Source of the DNA: Paenibacillus sp. SC116 | Lineage (GTDB): Bacteria; Bacillota; Bacilli; Paenibacillales; Paenibacillaceae | Direction: 5' to 3' | Length of the DNA stretch: 64,000 nucleotides | Assembly: GCF_024733555.1 (NCBI RefSeq) | Contig: NZ_JANIOF010000003.1 | Coordinates: 248,001-312,000, forward strand | Shown: positions 53,955 to 63,398 of the stretch, piece after piece | Layout: each line of letters begins with the position of its first letter | How positions within the stretch are numbered: the first letter of the stretch is position 1 | Made by a program: the position numbers and the translations under genes | Notes under the pieces: model-generated | Told to the model about the DNA's origin: nothing | The model's input: the letters and a program-made list of their open reading frames with translations, nothing else | Databases searched by the model: none

Positions 53955-55034
53955 TTACGCGCGCTCAACGATCGTGTTATATGTCGTGCGGTCCGTATGT
54001 TTAACGAGTTGGATAAGCAGTTCCTTAGCCGCATCGATATCATCTGTATGAACGATGGATGCTGGCGTATGGATGTAACGTCCAACAACACCAATAATCG
54101 TTGATGGTACGCCTTTGCCGCTTAAGTGTACTTGCCCTGCATCTGTGCCGCCAGGGGATACGAAGTATTGATACGGAATCTTGTACGTATCGGCGATATC
54201 CTGTACGAACTCGATAAGACCGCGATGTGTAATCATCGTCGGATCGAAGATGCGAAGCAGCGCGCCTTTGCCTAAGTGACCGAAGGAATTACGGTCGCCT
54301 GTCATGTCATTTGCAGCACTGCAATCCAATCCGTAGAAGATGTCAGGTTGAATTAAGTTCGCAGCTGTACGAGCTCCGCGCAAACCAACTTCCTCTTGTA
54401 CGGTAGCACCGGAGAATAGAATGTTAGGCAACTGAGCTTTCTCGCGATGAAGCTCTTTCAACAACTCGATGGCAAGTCCGACACCGTAACGGTTGTCCCA
54501 TGCTTTAGCCATAATCTTTTTCGGATTCAGCATCGGCGTAAACTCACATACAGGAACAATTTGTTGTCCAGGACGAATGCCTGCCGCTTCAGCTTCTGCA
54601 CGGTCGTCTGCGCCCACATCAATATACATCACTTTAGGATCAACAGGTTTGTTTGCCGTTGCTTCATCGAGCAAATGCTTCGGAATAGAACCGACAACCC
54701 CGCGAATTGGGCCGTTTGGCGTAATAATATCTACTTGCTGAGCGAGAATAACTTTTCCCCACCAGCCGCCAAGCGTAGTGAATTTAATCATACCTGTGTC
54801 TGTAATTTGCGTTGACATAAAGCCGACTTCATCCAAATGTCCAGCAACCATGACACGAGGACCTTCTTCATTACCACGCATAACGCCAAATACGCTTCCA
54901 AGCGCGTCATGAATGATTTCATCTGTGTATTTGCTAATTTCTCCTTTAACAAGTGCTCGGAGATCACGCTCAAAGCCAGGAGCGGCTGGGAATTCAGTTA
55001 GCGTGCGGAATAGCTCTAATGTCTCTTGCTGCAT
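53955..55034 (-). CDS. M42-family aminopeptidase
   Basis: A 359-residue zinc/cobalt peptidase of the glutamyl aminopeptidase/FrvX group. Metal-ligand motifs are visible: [26 protein letters not shown], the EE pair in [19 protein letters not shown] and the final His in [12 protein letters not shown]. It forms large tetrahedral complexes and trims peptides in the cytoplasm. No signal peptide. The ATG is preceded by an AAAGGAG-type site, GGAGACC on this strand. It is a single-gene unit next to pgcA. Confidence 0.92.
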   Translation of the reverse strand: MQQETLELFRTLTEFPAAPGFERDLRALVKGEISKYTDEIIHDALGSVFGVMRGNEEGPRVMVAGHLDEVGFMSTQITDTGMIKFTTLGGWWGKVILAQQVDIITPNGPIRGVVGSIPKHLLDEATANKPVDPKVMYIDVGADDRAEAEAAGIRPGQQIVPVCEFTPMLNPKKIMAKAWDNRYGVGLAIELLKELHREKAQLPNILFSGATVQEEVGLRGARTAANLIQPDIFYGLDCSAANDMTGDRNSFGHLGKGALLRIFDPTMITHRGLIEFVQDIADTYKIPYQYFVSPGGTDAGQVHLSGKGVPSTIIGVVGRYIHTPASIVHTDDIDAAKELLIQLVKHTDRTTYNTIVERA

Positions 55035-55265
55035 GTCGAGGTCTCCTTTATACGATGAAATTCAATATTTTAGAATAGAGTCAAAATGACTCAGTGTTGC
55101 TTGATACATATAGGTTAAGTATGAACTTATTTGTGGATGTAGGCAAGCGCAGAAGCAGATTCCATACATAAAAGATTGCAGTTGCGGAGCGGCTTGCATA
55201 TGGGTAACAATTTTAAGCGGTATAGTAATGGGCTGAATGAAATGAGTGCAGTTAATGCTAGTCGC

Positions 55266-55308
55266 AAAAAAGCCAAGCTGACGAGCGAGATGCTGGTCGA
55301 CTTGGCTT
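55266..55308 (-). terminator. Terminator of the phosphoglucomutase gene
   Basis: On the minus strand AGCCAAG / CTTGGCT (55271-55277 with 55301-55307) with an inner imperfect helix is followed by TTTTT (A at 55266-55270 on the + strand), 36 bases after the stop. Confidence 0.7.
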
Positions 55309-55343
55309 GGTGATAACCTGTATGAGTGCATATTTGTTACTTA

Positions 55344-57068
55344 CTATTCACTGCGTGCAGCGACGAATGCATCGATACGAGCCATTACATCGTTCGTTAC
55401 GCGCTCAAGACGAGCTTGAGCATCTGCATTGTCAGTGCCTTTTACCGCGAAGTACATTTTAATTTTTGGCTCTGTGCCAGATGGGCGAAGGCAGAACCAG
55501 CTGCCGTCTGCGAGATGGTATTTAAGCACGTTCTCTTTTGGCAGATCATAGAGTCCAAGCGCGTAGTCTTCTGCTTTGGCAACAGATACGCCACCTGCTT
55601 CAGCAGGGACATTTGCACGCCAGTCTTCCATAATGCCTTGAATAACTGCAACTCCTTCTACACCTTTAAGCGTACGGGATTGCAAGCCTTCCAAGTAATA
55701 GCCATGTTGCACATACAGCTCTTGCAGAACATCATACAGTGTCTTGCCTTGCGCTTTATAGTATGCACCAGCTTCAGCAATGAGCATTGCACCGATGACA
55801 GCGTCTTTGTCACGTGCGTAGTTGCCTGCTAGATAGCCGTAGCTCTCTTCATAACCGAAGAGGAAAGTGTGCTCGCCAGTCTCATCGAACTGCGTCATTT
55901 TCTCTCCGATATATTTGAAGCCCGTTAGCGTATTAAGGACAGTCATGCCATACGACTCAGCGATGGAAGCGCCTAGTTCACTCGTTACAATTGTCTTGAT
56001 AACAGCTCCATTTGCTGGCAACGTATTATTTTTCTTCATAGCATCCAGCACATAATGCACCATTAGGGCACCTGACTGGTTCCCTGTCAGTACAACATAT
56101 TGTCCATTTCCGTCTTTGACGACAGCACCCATTCGGTCAGCATCAGGATCTGTGCCCATAATAATGTCAGCATCCCAAGCTTGAGCTTGCTCAAGGGAGA
56201 TGGCAAATGCTTCGCGCTCTTCAGGGTTAGGTGATTTGACCGTAGGGAAGCTTCCATCTGGTTGTTCTTGCTCAGGGACTACACGGACTTGGCTAAATCC
56301 GATGCGCTCCAGCACATGGCGAACAGGTAGATTACCTGAGCCGTGAAGTGGAGTGAACAAGACGCGGAAGTTATTGCTCGTTTCACGAATGACGTCTGGG
56401 TTTTGACTAACAGCTGCGACAGCGCTTATGTACGCCTCGTCCATATCTTTGCCTAACCAAACTAGCAATCCTTGTGCTTCTGCTTCTTCACGTGTGAGAC
56501 GCTTTACATCAGCTAGTGACGCAATACCGCGAATTTCACCAATTACTTGAGCGGCTGTATCAGGATTAATCTGTGCTCCATCTGCACCGTATACTTTGTA
56601 TCCGTTATATTCTGGAGGATTGTGGCTTGCTGTTACGACAATACCTGCACTTGCTTGCAATTGACGTACAGTGAACGATAGCTGCGGTGTTGGGCGCAGC
56701 GACTCGTATACGTATGCTTTTACGCCGTTTCCTGCAAGTACAAGAGCAGTTTCAAGTGCAAACTCAGGTGAGAAATGACGAGAATCGTATGCGATTGCAA
56801 CAGAAGGTGTATCCGCTGTAGCGTTCAAATATTGAGCCAATCCTTGAGTGGCTTTACCTACTGTGTATACATTCATGCGGTTTGTGCCTGCACCTATAAC
56901 TCCACGCAGACCGCCAGTGCCAAATTGCAATTCTGTATAGAAGCGGTCCACAATTTCCTTGTCTTGACCAGCAATCGCTTGAAGCTCTTGCTTCGTAGCC
57001 GCATCAATATGCGGATCGTTTAGCCAGATCGAATACATTTCTTGTGAGCGATGATCGGTTGCTAACAT
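55344..57068 (-). CDS. pgcA: Phosphoglucomutase/phosphomannomutase
   Basis: A 574-residue alpha-D-phosphohexomutase. Four domain motifs are visible: active-site Ser loop TASHNPPEYNGYKVYG, metal-binding DPDADRMGAVV, sugar-binding GYEESYGYL and phosphate-binding RPSGTEPKIKMYFAV near the C-terminus. It interconverts glucose-1- and glucose-6-phosphate for UDP-glucose and glycolipid synthesis. AGGAGG is at the expected distance upstream of its ATG. It is monocistronic. Confidence 0.94.
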   Translation of the reverse strand: MLATDHRSQEMYSIWLNDPHIDAATKQELQAIAGQDKEIVDRFYTELQFGTGGLRGVIGAGTNRMNVYTVGKATQGLAQYLNATADTPSVAIAYDSRHFSPEFALETALVLAGNGVKAYVYESLRPTPQLSFTVRQLQASAGIVVTASHNPPEYNGYKVYGADGAQINPDTAAQVIGEIRGIASLADVKRLTREEAEAQGLLVWLGKDMDEAYISAVAAVSQNPDVIRETSNNFRVLFTPLHGSGNLPVRHVLERIGFSQVRVVPEQEQPDGSFPTVKSPNPEEREAFAISLEQAQAWDADIIMGTDPDADRMGAVVKDGNGQYVVLTGNQSGALMVHYVLDAMKKNNTLPANGAVIKTIVTSELGASIAESYGMTVLNTLTGFKYIGEKMTQFDETGEHTFLFGYEESYGYLAGNYARDKDAVIGAMLIAEAGAYYKAQGKTLYDVLQELYVQHGYYLEGLQSRTLKGVEGVAVIQGIMEDWRANVPAEAGGVSVAKAEDYALGLYDLPKENVLKYHLADGSWFCLRPSGTEPKIKMYFAVKGTDNADAQARLERVTNDVMARIDAFVAARSE

Positions 57069-57621
57069 AATATCCTCCTTAAATTCGCATCGCTGGATGC
57101 CCTATAATTCTACTGCTATCATAACAAACTTTTGTGCAAAATTGTAATTTGCTAGACTCGCTTCGAGATGGAAATACCCGTTCCTTACTATACTATGGTG
57201 TAACTTTGTAGGAATGTCCTTTTTTTAATAGTTGTATATAAGATTAAACGCTAAGAGTAGATGATTGTGGTTATTATTTGTTCAATCCTAAGGCAGATGA
57301 TCGGCTTGCAAGATCGAACTATGCTTGCAGCATTCGGATCACAAGCACCATGCTCGTGGATCGGTAGACAACCCTTATTGGTTCGCGAAGATGTAGGGGT
57401 TTACTGCCTATATCAATTATTATCTTATCAATGGTGGAAATATTATCCTATATTTTGTTATACTGGCGGGGAGCAAGCATGAATGCAGATACTGCTGATT
57501 ATTTATATGGTAAGAAGCCTTATTCACCAGGCTAGTTTTATGTAATATCCGATATAAGCTCATCCATTGTAGCTAGGACACAGTGAGCAGCGAAAAGGAA
57601 AGGAGATGGAGAATCGAGCAT
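57069..57621. other. 553-base gap with possible coupled small ORFs
   Basis: Upstream of pgcA and the DUF2500 gene. A 73-codon frame (57261-57482) lacks a ribosome binding site; its stop overlaps, as ATGA, an 18-codon frame (57479-57535, MNADTADYLYGKKPYSPG) that does have GGGGAG upstream. Neither resembles a family that I know. I do not call either as a gene. Confidence 0.3.
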
Positions 57622-58050
57622 ATGGTCAATTACAGAGGATTGCATGCTTATTTTCGAGAGCCTGGTTTTTGGGATTTTTTTAACGAGACACCGCTTGGTT
57701 TTAAATTGTTTTTTGGCGCAATCTTTATTTTTATTTTCGGCTCGATACTAATAGCGATTGTTACAGGGCTATCACGCTGGCTATCGAATAATAGAGCTCC
57801 ACAGATATCGGAAGTTTGCAAAGTGATTGGCAAAAGAGATGAAGTATCGGGTGGTTCAGGGAATTCAAGCATACGGCAGCAGCATTATGTGGCGTTCGAA
57901 CTGCGGGACGGGAGTCGAGTTGAGCTGCAAGTTAAGCCTGAAGAGTACGGCTTGATTGCTGAAGGCGACCAAGGTACGGTTTCTTACCAAGGAACTCGCT
58001 TTCTGGCTTTCAATCGAGAGATGAATTTCACGCAACATTTAAATATGTAG
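57622..58050 (+). CDS. DUF2500-type membrane protein
   Basis: A 142-residue protein with one membrane helix (about residues 25-50) and a C-terminal beta-barrel-like domain, VCKVIGKRDEVSGG ... HYVAFELRDGSRVELQVKPEEYGLIAEGDQGTVSYQGTRFLAF, which is the DUF2500 pattern. Function unknown. The ATG at 57622 is chosen by GGAGA 9 bases upstream, ahead of an upstream GTG frame start. It is followed by a small membrane-protein gene in the same direction. Confidence 0.75.
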   Translation: MVNYRGLHAYFREPGFWDFFNETPLGFKLFFGAIFIFIFGSILIAIVTGLSRWLSNNRAPQISEVCKVIGKRDEVSGGSGNSSIRQQHYVAFELRDGSRVELQVKPEEYGLIAEGDQGTVSYQGTRFLAFNREMNFTQHLNM

Positions 58051-58079
58051 ATGTCCATAGAGGGAGGGCGACGTCACAC

Positions 58080-58493
58080 ATGCTTATCCATAAACTGCGA
58101 TCTGTTTTAATAAGAAGCCTGCCGGCTCTCGTTCATATGGTCCTAACACTTCTCTTTATTCAAAAGCTGTATACGTATGAAAATTTCGATCTAACCATTG
58201 TCTTGTTTGCACTTATTACAGTCAACTTCATTGCTACTTCACTCGTTTCGAAGGGGCAGTGGAGACAACTAATCATATCGTTCTCCGCATTTTTCATTTA
58301 CATGATTCTTTATGTCTTTCTGGTTCCTTTACTAGGGGGTCTGGTCGAAACGGACAGTGACAATCCAGGTGATGGGTTTACGGCTATGTTCGGCATATCC
58401 ATTTCTCTTATCGCACTTGTAATCGGAACGTTGCTTGGTATTGTTGTGAATTCTCTTCGTAATCAAATCAAGATTTTTTTCGGTAAGGTATAA
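58080..58493 (+). CDS. Four-helix membrane protein of unknown function
   Basis: A 137-residue protein with four hydrophobic helices (about residues 14-30, 38-55, 64-86 and 105-128) and a conserved-looking acidic loop (ETDSDNPGDG). No family recognised. GGGAGGGCG precedes the ATG by 13 bases. It probably shares an operon with the DUF2500 gene, 29 bases upstream, and ends before a clear terminator. Confidence 0.6.
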   Translation: MLIHKLRSVLIRSLPALVHMVLTLLFIQKLYTYENFDLTIVLFALITVNFIATSLVSKGQWRQLIISFSAFFIYMILYVFLVPLLGGLVETDSDNPGDGFTAMFGISISLIALVIGTLLGIVVNSLRNQIKIFFGKV

Positions 58494-58540
58494 TGCGAAT
58501 GGGTGTTGATACCCGGTTAGTGTTTATGATGGTTTAACAG

Positions 58541-58579
58541 AGGATTGCTTGACAGGATCAACCTGTTGGCAATCCTTTT
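58541..58579 (+). terminator. Terminator of the DUF2500/membrane-protein unit
   Basis: AGGATTGC-ACAGG / CCTGT-GCAATCCT with an ATCAA loop, followed by TTTTG. Confidence 0.85.
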
Positions 58580-58661
58580 GCTTTGTTTGCTTGTCTCGAT
58601 GACGCAATTTGTATATTTCTGGTGAGGGATAGACATAACTAAAGATTAGTGATATTATCAT

Positions 58662-58676
58662 TGATAATCATTATCA
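58662..58676. promoter_or_regulatory. Fur box upstream of the siderophore-type ABC ATPase
   Basis: TGATAATCATTATCA matches the 7-1-7 Fur-family consensus TGATAATNATTATCA at every defined position, and further GATATT/ATCATT hexamers extend to the left. It lies 100 bases upstream of the ATPase start. Confidence 0.8.
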
Positions 58677-58775
58677 ATTGAGAAAATGAACGGATACAAC
58701 GTCGGATGTCGAATTCAACTACGATCAGTGTTGGCATAGAAAAGGTAATTTATTTGTAAAAAGGGAGTGGGCGCA

Positions 58776-59657
58776 GTGGAGAGATTGCGTACAGAACAGC
58801 TTCGGATCGGCTACAATGATACGGTAATTGTGGATAATTTAAATGTATCCATTCCAACGGGAAAAATAACGGCATTAGTTGGTTCCAATGGCTCAGGCAA
58901 GTCTACGATTTTGAAGACGATGTCTCGTATTATGAGGCCATCGGGAGGAAATGTTCTATTGGACGGACGTTCTATCCATGAACAGTCTACGAAAGAAGTG
59001 GCGAAGCAGATGGCTATTTTGCCGCAAAACCCGACAGCGCCTGAAGGTCTGACGGTTTCGGAGTTGATTAGCTACGGGCGTTTCCCGCACCAGAAAGGCT
59101 TCGGCTCCATGACAAAGGAAGATCGTGAGGTTGTCCAATGGGCAATTGAAGTGACAGGGCTTACCGTATTCCATGATCGTCCTGTCGATCAGTTATCTGG
59201 AGGCCAACGTCAGCGCGCTTGGATTGCGATGGCGCTTGCGCAGCAAACGGATATTTTATTCTTGGATGAGCCTACGACATTCCTTGATATGGCGCATCAA
59301 TTAGAAGTTCTACAGCTGTTGAATAAGCTTAACGAAGAAGAAGGACGCACGATCATCATGGTCGTTCATGACTTGAACCATGCGTCTCGCTATGCTCAGC
59401 ATATGGTTGCCATTAAGTCAGGTACTGTTATTTGTGAGGGATCGCCACAGGAAGTCGTTACGCAGGACGTTCTTCGTCAAGTATTTGGTATCGAAGCTGA
59501 CATCGTGCCAGACCCGCGTACGGGTGTACCTTTATGTTTGCCATATCAATTGGCATCTGTGACTAAGAGTGGTCATACATTCATTCCTCGGCCAAATAAC
59601 AATGATGCATCACAGCTCATTGCGGACACGAGGGAACTGGTTGCCGCAAACGGGTAG
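58776..59657 (+). CDS. Iron-siderophore ABC transporter ATPase (FecE/YusV-like)
   Basis: A 293-residue ATPase of the FecCD-partner class: Walker [35 protein letters not shown], signature [17 protein letters not shown], Walker [17 protein letters not shown] and [13 protein letters not shown]. It energises ferric-siderophore uptake. In B. subtilis the YusV type serves several permeases, and here no permease or binding-protein gene is adjacent, so a shared ATPase role is likely. A perfect Fur box precedes it. The GTG start follows AAGGGAG by 8 bases. Confidence 0.9.
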   Translation: MERLRTEQLRIGYNDTVIVDNLNVSIPTGKITALVGSNGSGKSTILKTMSRIMRPSGGNVLLDGRSIHEQSTKEVAKQMAILPQNPTAPEGLTVSELISYGRFPHQKGFGSMTKEDREVVQWAIEVTGLTVFHDRPVDQLSGGQRQRAWIAMALAQQTDILFLDEPTTFLDMAHQLEVLQLLNKLNEEEGRTIIMVVHDLNHASRYAQHMVAIKSGTVICEGSPQEVVTQDVLRQVFGIEADIVPDPRTGVPLCLPYQLASVTKSGHTFIPRPNNNDASQLIADTRELVAANG

Positions 59658-59729
59658 TGGTTTTCAGATCGAGCAAACGTTAGAAGCTCGTATTCTTTCA
59701 TGAACAAATTACTTAGATGATAATAACAG

Positions 59730-59771
59730 CTGTCTCCGATCTAGGGTCACCCTGAGCGGAGGCAGTTTTTT
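59730..59771 (+). terminator. Terminator of the siderophore ATPase gene
   Basis: CTGTCTCCG / CGGAGGCAG (59730-59738 with 59757-59765) with an inner GGGT/ACCC helix, followed by TTTTTT. Confidence 0.85.
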
Positions 59772-59816
59772 ATTGTACCGTTTGCCCTATAAGTTACCGA
59801 TAACCATTTTCAGAAA

Positions 59817-59866
59817 AGCTTTCATTACACATCTCTTTCGTGCAAGATGGTTGGCAATGAAAGCTT
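59817..59866 (-). terminator. Terminator-like hairpin of the MarR gene
   Basis: AAGCTTTCATT / AATGAAAGCTT form an 11-bp perfect stem ending 2 bases after the MarR stop. On the minus strand the stem is followed by TTCTG only, so termination is not certain. Confidence 0.5.
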
Positions 59867-59867
59867 C

Positions 59868-60338
59868 CTAATTCAATGATGCTGTGTCAGGCTGACCTAA
59901 TAGCTTCAATAGCTGAATTAGCTGCTGCTGCTGCTCATTAGTAAGGTGACTCATCCGATCGTGTAGAGTTTGAGCATGTTCTGGGAAAATGCAAGCAATC
60001 ACTTCTTCACCTGTAGGTGTCAGTTCGATCATGATGACGCGGCGATCCTGCTCGGATTGCTTACGAATGATGTAGTCTTTACTTACGAGCTTGTCCACAA
60101 CATAAGTCATTGTGCCGCTAGCAAGCAGAACTTTATTGCCAATCTGTTGAATAGGAGTAGGCCCTTTATGATAAAGAAGCTCAAGCACAGCAAATTCACT
60201 TAAGTTTAAGCCGTATCGTTTAATGTCTTGTTGGGACACTTCCATTAAGGAACGTGACGCGCGAGACAAGACAACGAGTAGTTTAAGTGCTTGCTCTACC
60301 TCAGGGCCGTAATCTTTTGTTGATTTCTTTTCATGCAT
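59868..60338 (-). CDS. MarR-family regulator, MhqR-like
   Basis: A 156-residue winged-helix protein: LKLLVVLSRASRSLMEVSQQDIKRYGLNLSEFAVLELLYHKGPTPIQQIGNKVLLASGTMTYVVDKL, then the wing IIRKQSEQDRRVIMIELTPTGEEV. This layout closely resembles MhqR (YkvE), repressor of quinone-resistance dioxygenases and azoreductases in B. subtilis. No Cys is present, so a thiol switch as in OhrR is excluded. Likely autoregulated through repeats upstream. Start ATG with AAGGCGG 10 bases ahead. Confidence 0.82.
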   Translation of the reverse strand: MHEKKSTKDYGPEVEQALKLLVVLSRASRSLMEVSQQDIKRYGLNLSEFAVLELLYHKGPTPIQQIGNKVLLASGTMTYVVDKLVSKDYIIRKQSEQDRRVIMIELTPTGEEVIACIFPEHAQTLHDRMSHLTNEQQQQLIQLLKLLGQPDTASLN

Positions 60339-60360
60339 AATATATAACCGCCTTTGTATA

Positions 60361-60384
60361 TATCTCGAAAATAATTATCTTGAA
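60361..60384. promoter_or_regulatory. Candidate MhqR-type operator
   Basis: TATCTCGAA and TATCTTGAA stand as direct repeats 15 bases apart just upstream of the MarR start. TATCTCGAA equals the half-site of the TATCTCGAATTCGAGATA-like MhqR operators, but the arrangement here is direct, not inverted. Confidence 0.4.
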
Positions 60385-60423
60385 TATGAGGTGAATATAA
60401 CATCCTGTTCTTAGGATGTCAAG

Positions 60424-61779
60424 CTAGGTATCATCGTATAAGAAGTAGCGGGTGATTGAGGCCCAATCAATGCTAGCTGTGCCCTGTAGGGCGGGTACAG
60501 ATGGTAGGAGTTGCGCTGCGGCAGAGGAATGGACGGAAGCAGCTAGAGCTTGTGCAACAGAAAGAGTAACTGTCGGTAGGGTTTGTTCCGAAGCTACCGC
60601 AGCATTTCGCATCCATCGGCTGGATGAAATCCAATCGGAACGATGCCATGCAGCAGCAGATTTAAGTATAGCAGCAGAGTGTCGTGCTGTGGTGTGAGCG
60701 GCGGCCTGTTCATAATGGTATGCAGCTCGTTCGTAATTACTGAGACGCTCAGCAAGAAATGCTGCCATCCAATGTGCTCTCCATGTACTAGCACCATCTG
60801 TGCTCGTATATAGATGTGTCCGATCTCCGCAGGCAGCAGCTTCTTTAGCACATCGATAGGCTTCTGTTAATCTGCCATGAATGGCATACAAGGTTGAGCT
60901 GAGCAGCAGCAAATCTGGGAAGGATGGGAATCGCTCCATCGCTTCTTCGGCTAGTCGAACAGCGCTGTCTATTTGCTGAAGCGAATAGTAGGCATAGACA
61001 GCTTTGAGCCATACGTCAGAAGCATAGCCTGGCAATCGAGGCTGCTTGGATAAAGAAGTAATCGCCCGCAGCAGCCATGGCAGAGCTTCTACATAACGTT
61101 CTGACTGGAAGTATTCTGTCCCATATGCATACCACCATAATGGGTTAAGCGGCTCCTCTTCTAATTGTAAATGGAGAATATGCAGGTTCCGTGCTGATTT
61201 ATCTTTGTTCTGAATGCGCTCAGCCGTATAGCCATCATGCCATATTGCGAAAGAGCTCCAACATATAGCTTCGGATGATACAGCTTCAATAGAAGCAGTG
61301 ATATCTTCGTGAATGCGTCCTGCATAACGAAGTCGGGCATCGTTGCGGAACAGCCGACAGGCCATATCGGTGGCACTACAGATTGGTCTATGGGTGAGAT
61401 TATTGTCCCAGCAGTGAGTTAAATGGGCAAGCCGTACAAAACAGCCAAGGACGTTCGGTTGTGTAAAGATAGCTTGCATTTGTTTCTCTTTCCAACTTTC
61501 CCTATCTATGACTTCGTCAGCGTCAAGCATTAAAATCCATGGCTGCTCAGCTTTTTCGATGGCTGCATTGCGTGCGGCTGAAAAGTCATCTTGCCATTCG
61601 AAGTGATAAACGGCAGCACCACATTCCTGTGCAATTGCAGGGGAGGCATCCGTTGAACCGGTATCGATAACGATCATTTGAGCGACGAAATCTTTCGCAG
61701 ATTGTAGACAGCGTCGCAGCACGTCCTCCTCATCTCGAACGATGACACATAAAGTGACAGGAAAAAATGGGGTGGTCAT
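60424..61779 (-). CDS. Glycosyltransferase (GT2) with TPR region, last of a tandem set
   Basis: A 451-residue protein. Residues 1 to about 220 are a GT-A glycosyltransferase domain (TLCVIVRDEEDVLRRCLQSA, VIDTGSTDASPAIAQECGA, metal-binding LMLDADE), followed by about 220 residues of helical repeats (YGTEYFQSERYVEALPWLLRA, YAYYSLQQIDSAVRLAEEAMERFP) of TPR type. Such two-domain proteins occur in surface or flagellin glycosylation and spore-polysaccharide loci; the acceptor is unknown. ATG 61779 follows AAGGAGG and overlaps the preceding stop by ATGA. Confidence 0.85.
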   Translation of the reverse strand: MTTPFFPVTLCVIVRDEEDVLRRCLQSAKDFVAQMIVIDTGSTDASPAIAQECGAAVYHFEWQDDFSAARNAAIEKAEQPWILMLDADEVIDRESWKEKQMQAIFTQPNVLGCFVRLAHLTHCWDNNLTHRPICSATDMACRLFRNDARLRYAGRIHEDITASIEAVSSEAICWSSFAIWHDGYTAERIQNKDKSARNLHILHLQLEEEPLNPLWWYAYGTEYFQSERYVEALPWLLRAITSLSKQPRLPGYASDVWLKAVYAYYSLQQIDSAVRLAEEAMERFPSFPDLLLLSSTLYAIHGRLTEAYRCAKEAAACGDRTHLYTSTDGASTWRAHWMAAFLAERLSNYERAAYHYEQAAAHTTARHSAAILKSAAAWHRSDWISSSRWMRNAAVASEQTLPTVTLSVAQALAASVHSSAAAQLLPSVPALQGTASIDWASITRYFLYDDT

Positions 61780-63398
61780 GTTGTGGATGCCTCCTTTGTT
61801 TGGGCTGAAAGTGCCAATGCATAAAGAGGGAGCAAAAGGCGTGATGTAGCCGCTGAAGTGCGATGCCAAGAATATTGCTGCAATCTTGCTAACGCGATAT
61901 CGGCTTTAGATAAGGCGGATAGGGCAAGTGCAATAGGAGTGTTGTTCGCGGCAGCTTGCGCTTGCTGTTTTTGTTTTGGCGGGTTTGATAAGCCGCTGCT
62001 GCTGTTGTCAGCAAGCAGATCAGCTAGAGAAACGGTAGCAGATGTGCGCGAGGGTTTCTTAGCTGCTGATGAAGCTGATGATACAGCTGAGGCAGCAGTT
62101 GGCTTTGTCTGTAGCGTATCGCGGCTGCCGATAGGTGCAGTGGGAGCGTTAGTGGCAGCGGAGGCACGAGGTGCTTCGAGTGGTGAACCGCCGCCATGCT
62201 GTGCCGCGCTCAGCAATGTATCACGGAGCGCCTGCGGCTGCGTTTGCAGCCATTGCGACGCAGCTTCGCTTAGCGCATGCAGGTCGCCCCAGACGCGGTG
62301 CAAGCGCACGCTGGCGAGCCATGCTGCTGCCGGGCAGCCTTCCGCCTCCAATGCGGCGTCGAAGGCGAGCGCAGCTTCGCTCCATGCGCGCGCCTCAAGC
62401 GCCCACGCGCCCAATTGCATATGGGCGCGAAAGGTGCCCACGCCTCCTTCGGTATGGTAATGCGAAGGAGGCGTGCCAATTCGCGCTGCCTCGCGCATCG
62501 TCTCGATGGCGGTGCGGCGATTGCCAATGGCGTCGTAGTACACCGCCAACGCGAAGCGGAGATCTGTGTAGTCAGGGAAGTCTTCAATGCCAGCCGTGCA
62601 TAATCGAACAGCTTCATCTAATTTTCCCATCCTTGCACATGTCCAAGCTTCTATTTTTATCATCAGATGGGTAAACGAAGCGGACAAAGGTGTAATCTCA
62701 CGTGCTTCACGGAGCAAGGCAAGGGCGTTGGTATCATCGCCTTGTCTCAATTTCTCGACAGCAAGATTAAACAAATGAAACGGCTGTCGCCCTTCTTTTT
62801 CAATAATTTGTTCTAGCATGTGGATGTTGCGAGCAATCTTGTCTTTGCTGCTGACAATCTGCGGCTGGTATCCCAAATGATGCACGCGGATCGGCGTGAA
62901 AGCGAACACGGCAGTGGGCTGCTCACGTATAATGACAGGTGCAATTTGTTCATGGATCGCGCCTTCGAAACGATAGGCCTCTCGATTGCGGAACAGCCGA
63001 AGCAGCGGGTTGACCGTCATTGGTAGCGGATCGAGCCCATCTCCCATTACATGCTCAACCCTTAAAAAGTAACCTTCGTAAGGATCGTTTCCCTCTACCA
63101 GCTTGCGGAGTAGTGGGGCGCTTTCAGCAGCGAGGCGTTCATCTGCATCGAGAATAAGGACCCATTTGCCTGTTGCTTGAGACAACGAAAGATTTCTAGC
63201 TGCCGCAAAATCGTCGTTCCATTGCATTTCGAGGACGACTGCACCTGCCTGCTTCGCAACAGCTATCGTATGATCAGTCGAACCCGTATCGACCACGATA
63301 ATTTCGTCTGCTACTTGTCGTATGCTGTGCAGGCAATCTGGCAGCAGGCGCTGTTCATTCCGAACGATGAGACAGACGGACAGCTTCACTCTGGACAA
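61776..63398 (-). CDS. Glycosyltransferase (GT2) with TPR region and low-complexity linker
   Basis: A 540-residue protein. Its GT2 domain (KLSVCLIVRNEQRLLPDCLHSI, VDTGSTDHTIAVAKQAGA, LILDADERLA) and TPR region (NLAVEKLRQGDDTNALALLREA, GIEDFPDYTDLRFALAVYYDAIG) are collinear with the downstream protein. Residues about 400-490 are a low-complexity Ala/Ser/Thr/Lys linker, followed by a helical tail ending SAQTKEASTT. The region encoding residues about 260-400 is visibly more GC-rich than its neighbours. TTG start with AAAGGAGG 10 bases upstream, inside the 3' end of the upstream gene. Confidence 0.83.
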   Translation of the reverse strand: MSRVKLSVCLIVRNEQRLLPDCLHSIRQVADEIIVVDTGSTDHTIAVAKQAGAVVLEMQWNDDFAAARNLSLSQATGKWVLILDADERLAAESAPLLRKLVEGNDPYEGYFLRVEHVMGDGLDPLPMTVNPLLRLFRNREAYRFEGAIHEQIAPVIIREQPTAVFAFTPIRVHHLGYQPQIVSSKDKIARNIHMLEQIIEKEGRQPFHLFNLAVEKLRQGDDTNALALLREAREITPLSASFTHLMIKIEAWTCARMGKLDEAVRLCTAGIEDFPDYTDLRFALAVYYDAIGNRRTAIETMREAARIGTPPSHYHTEGGVGTFRAHMQLGAWALEARAWSEAALAFDAALEAEGCPAAAWLASVRLHRVWGDLHALSEAASQWLQTQPQALRDTLLSAAQHGGGSPLEAPRASAATNAPTAPIGSRDTLQTKPTAASAVSSASSAAKKPSRTSATVSLADLLADNSSSGLSNPPKQKQQAQAAANNTPIALALSALSKADIALARLQQYSWHRTSAATSRLLLPLYALALSAQTKEASTT

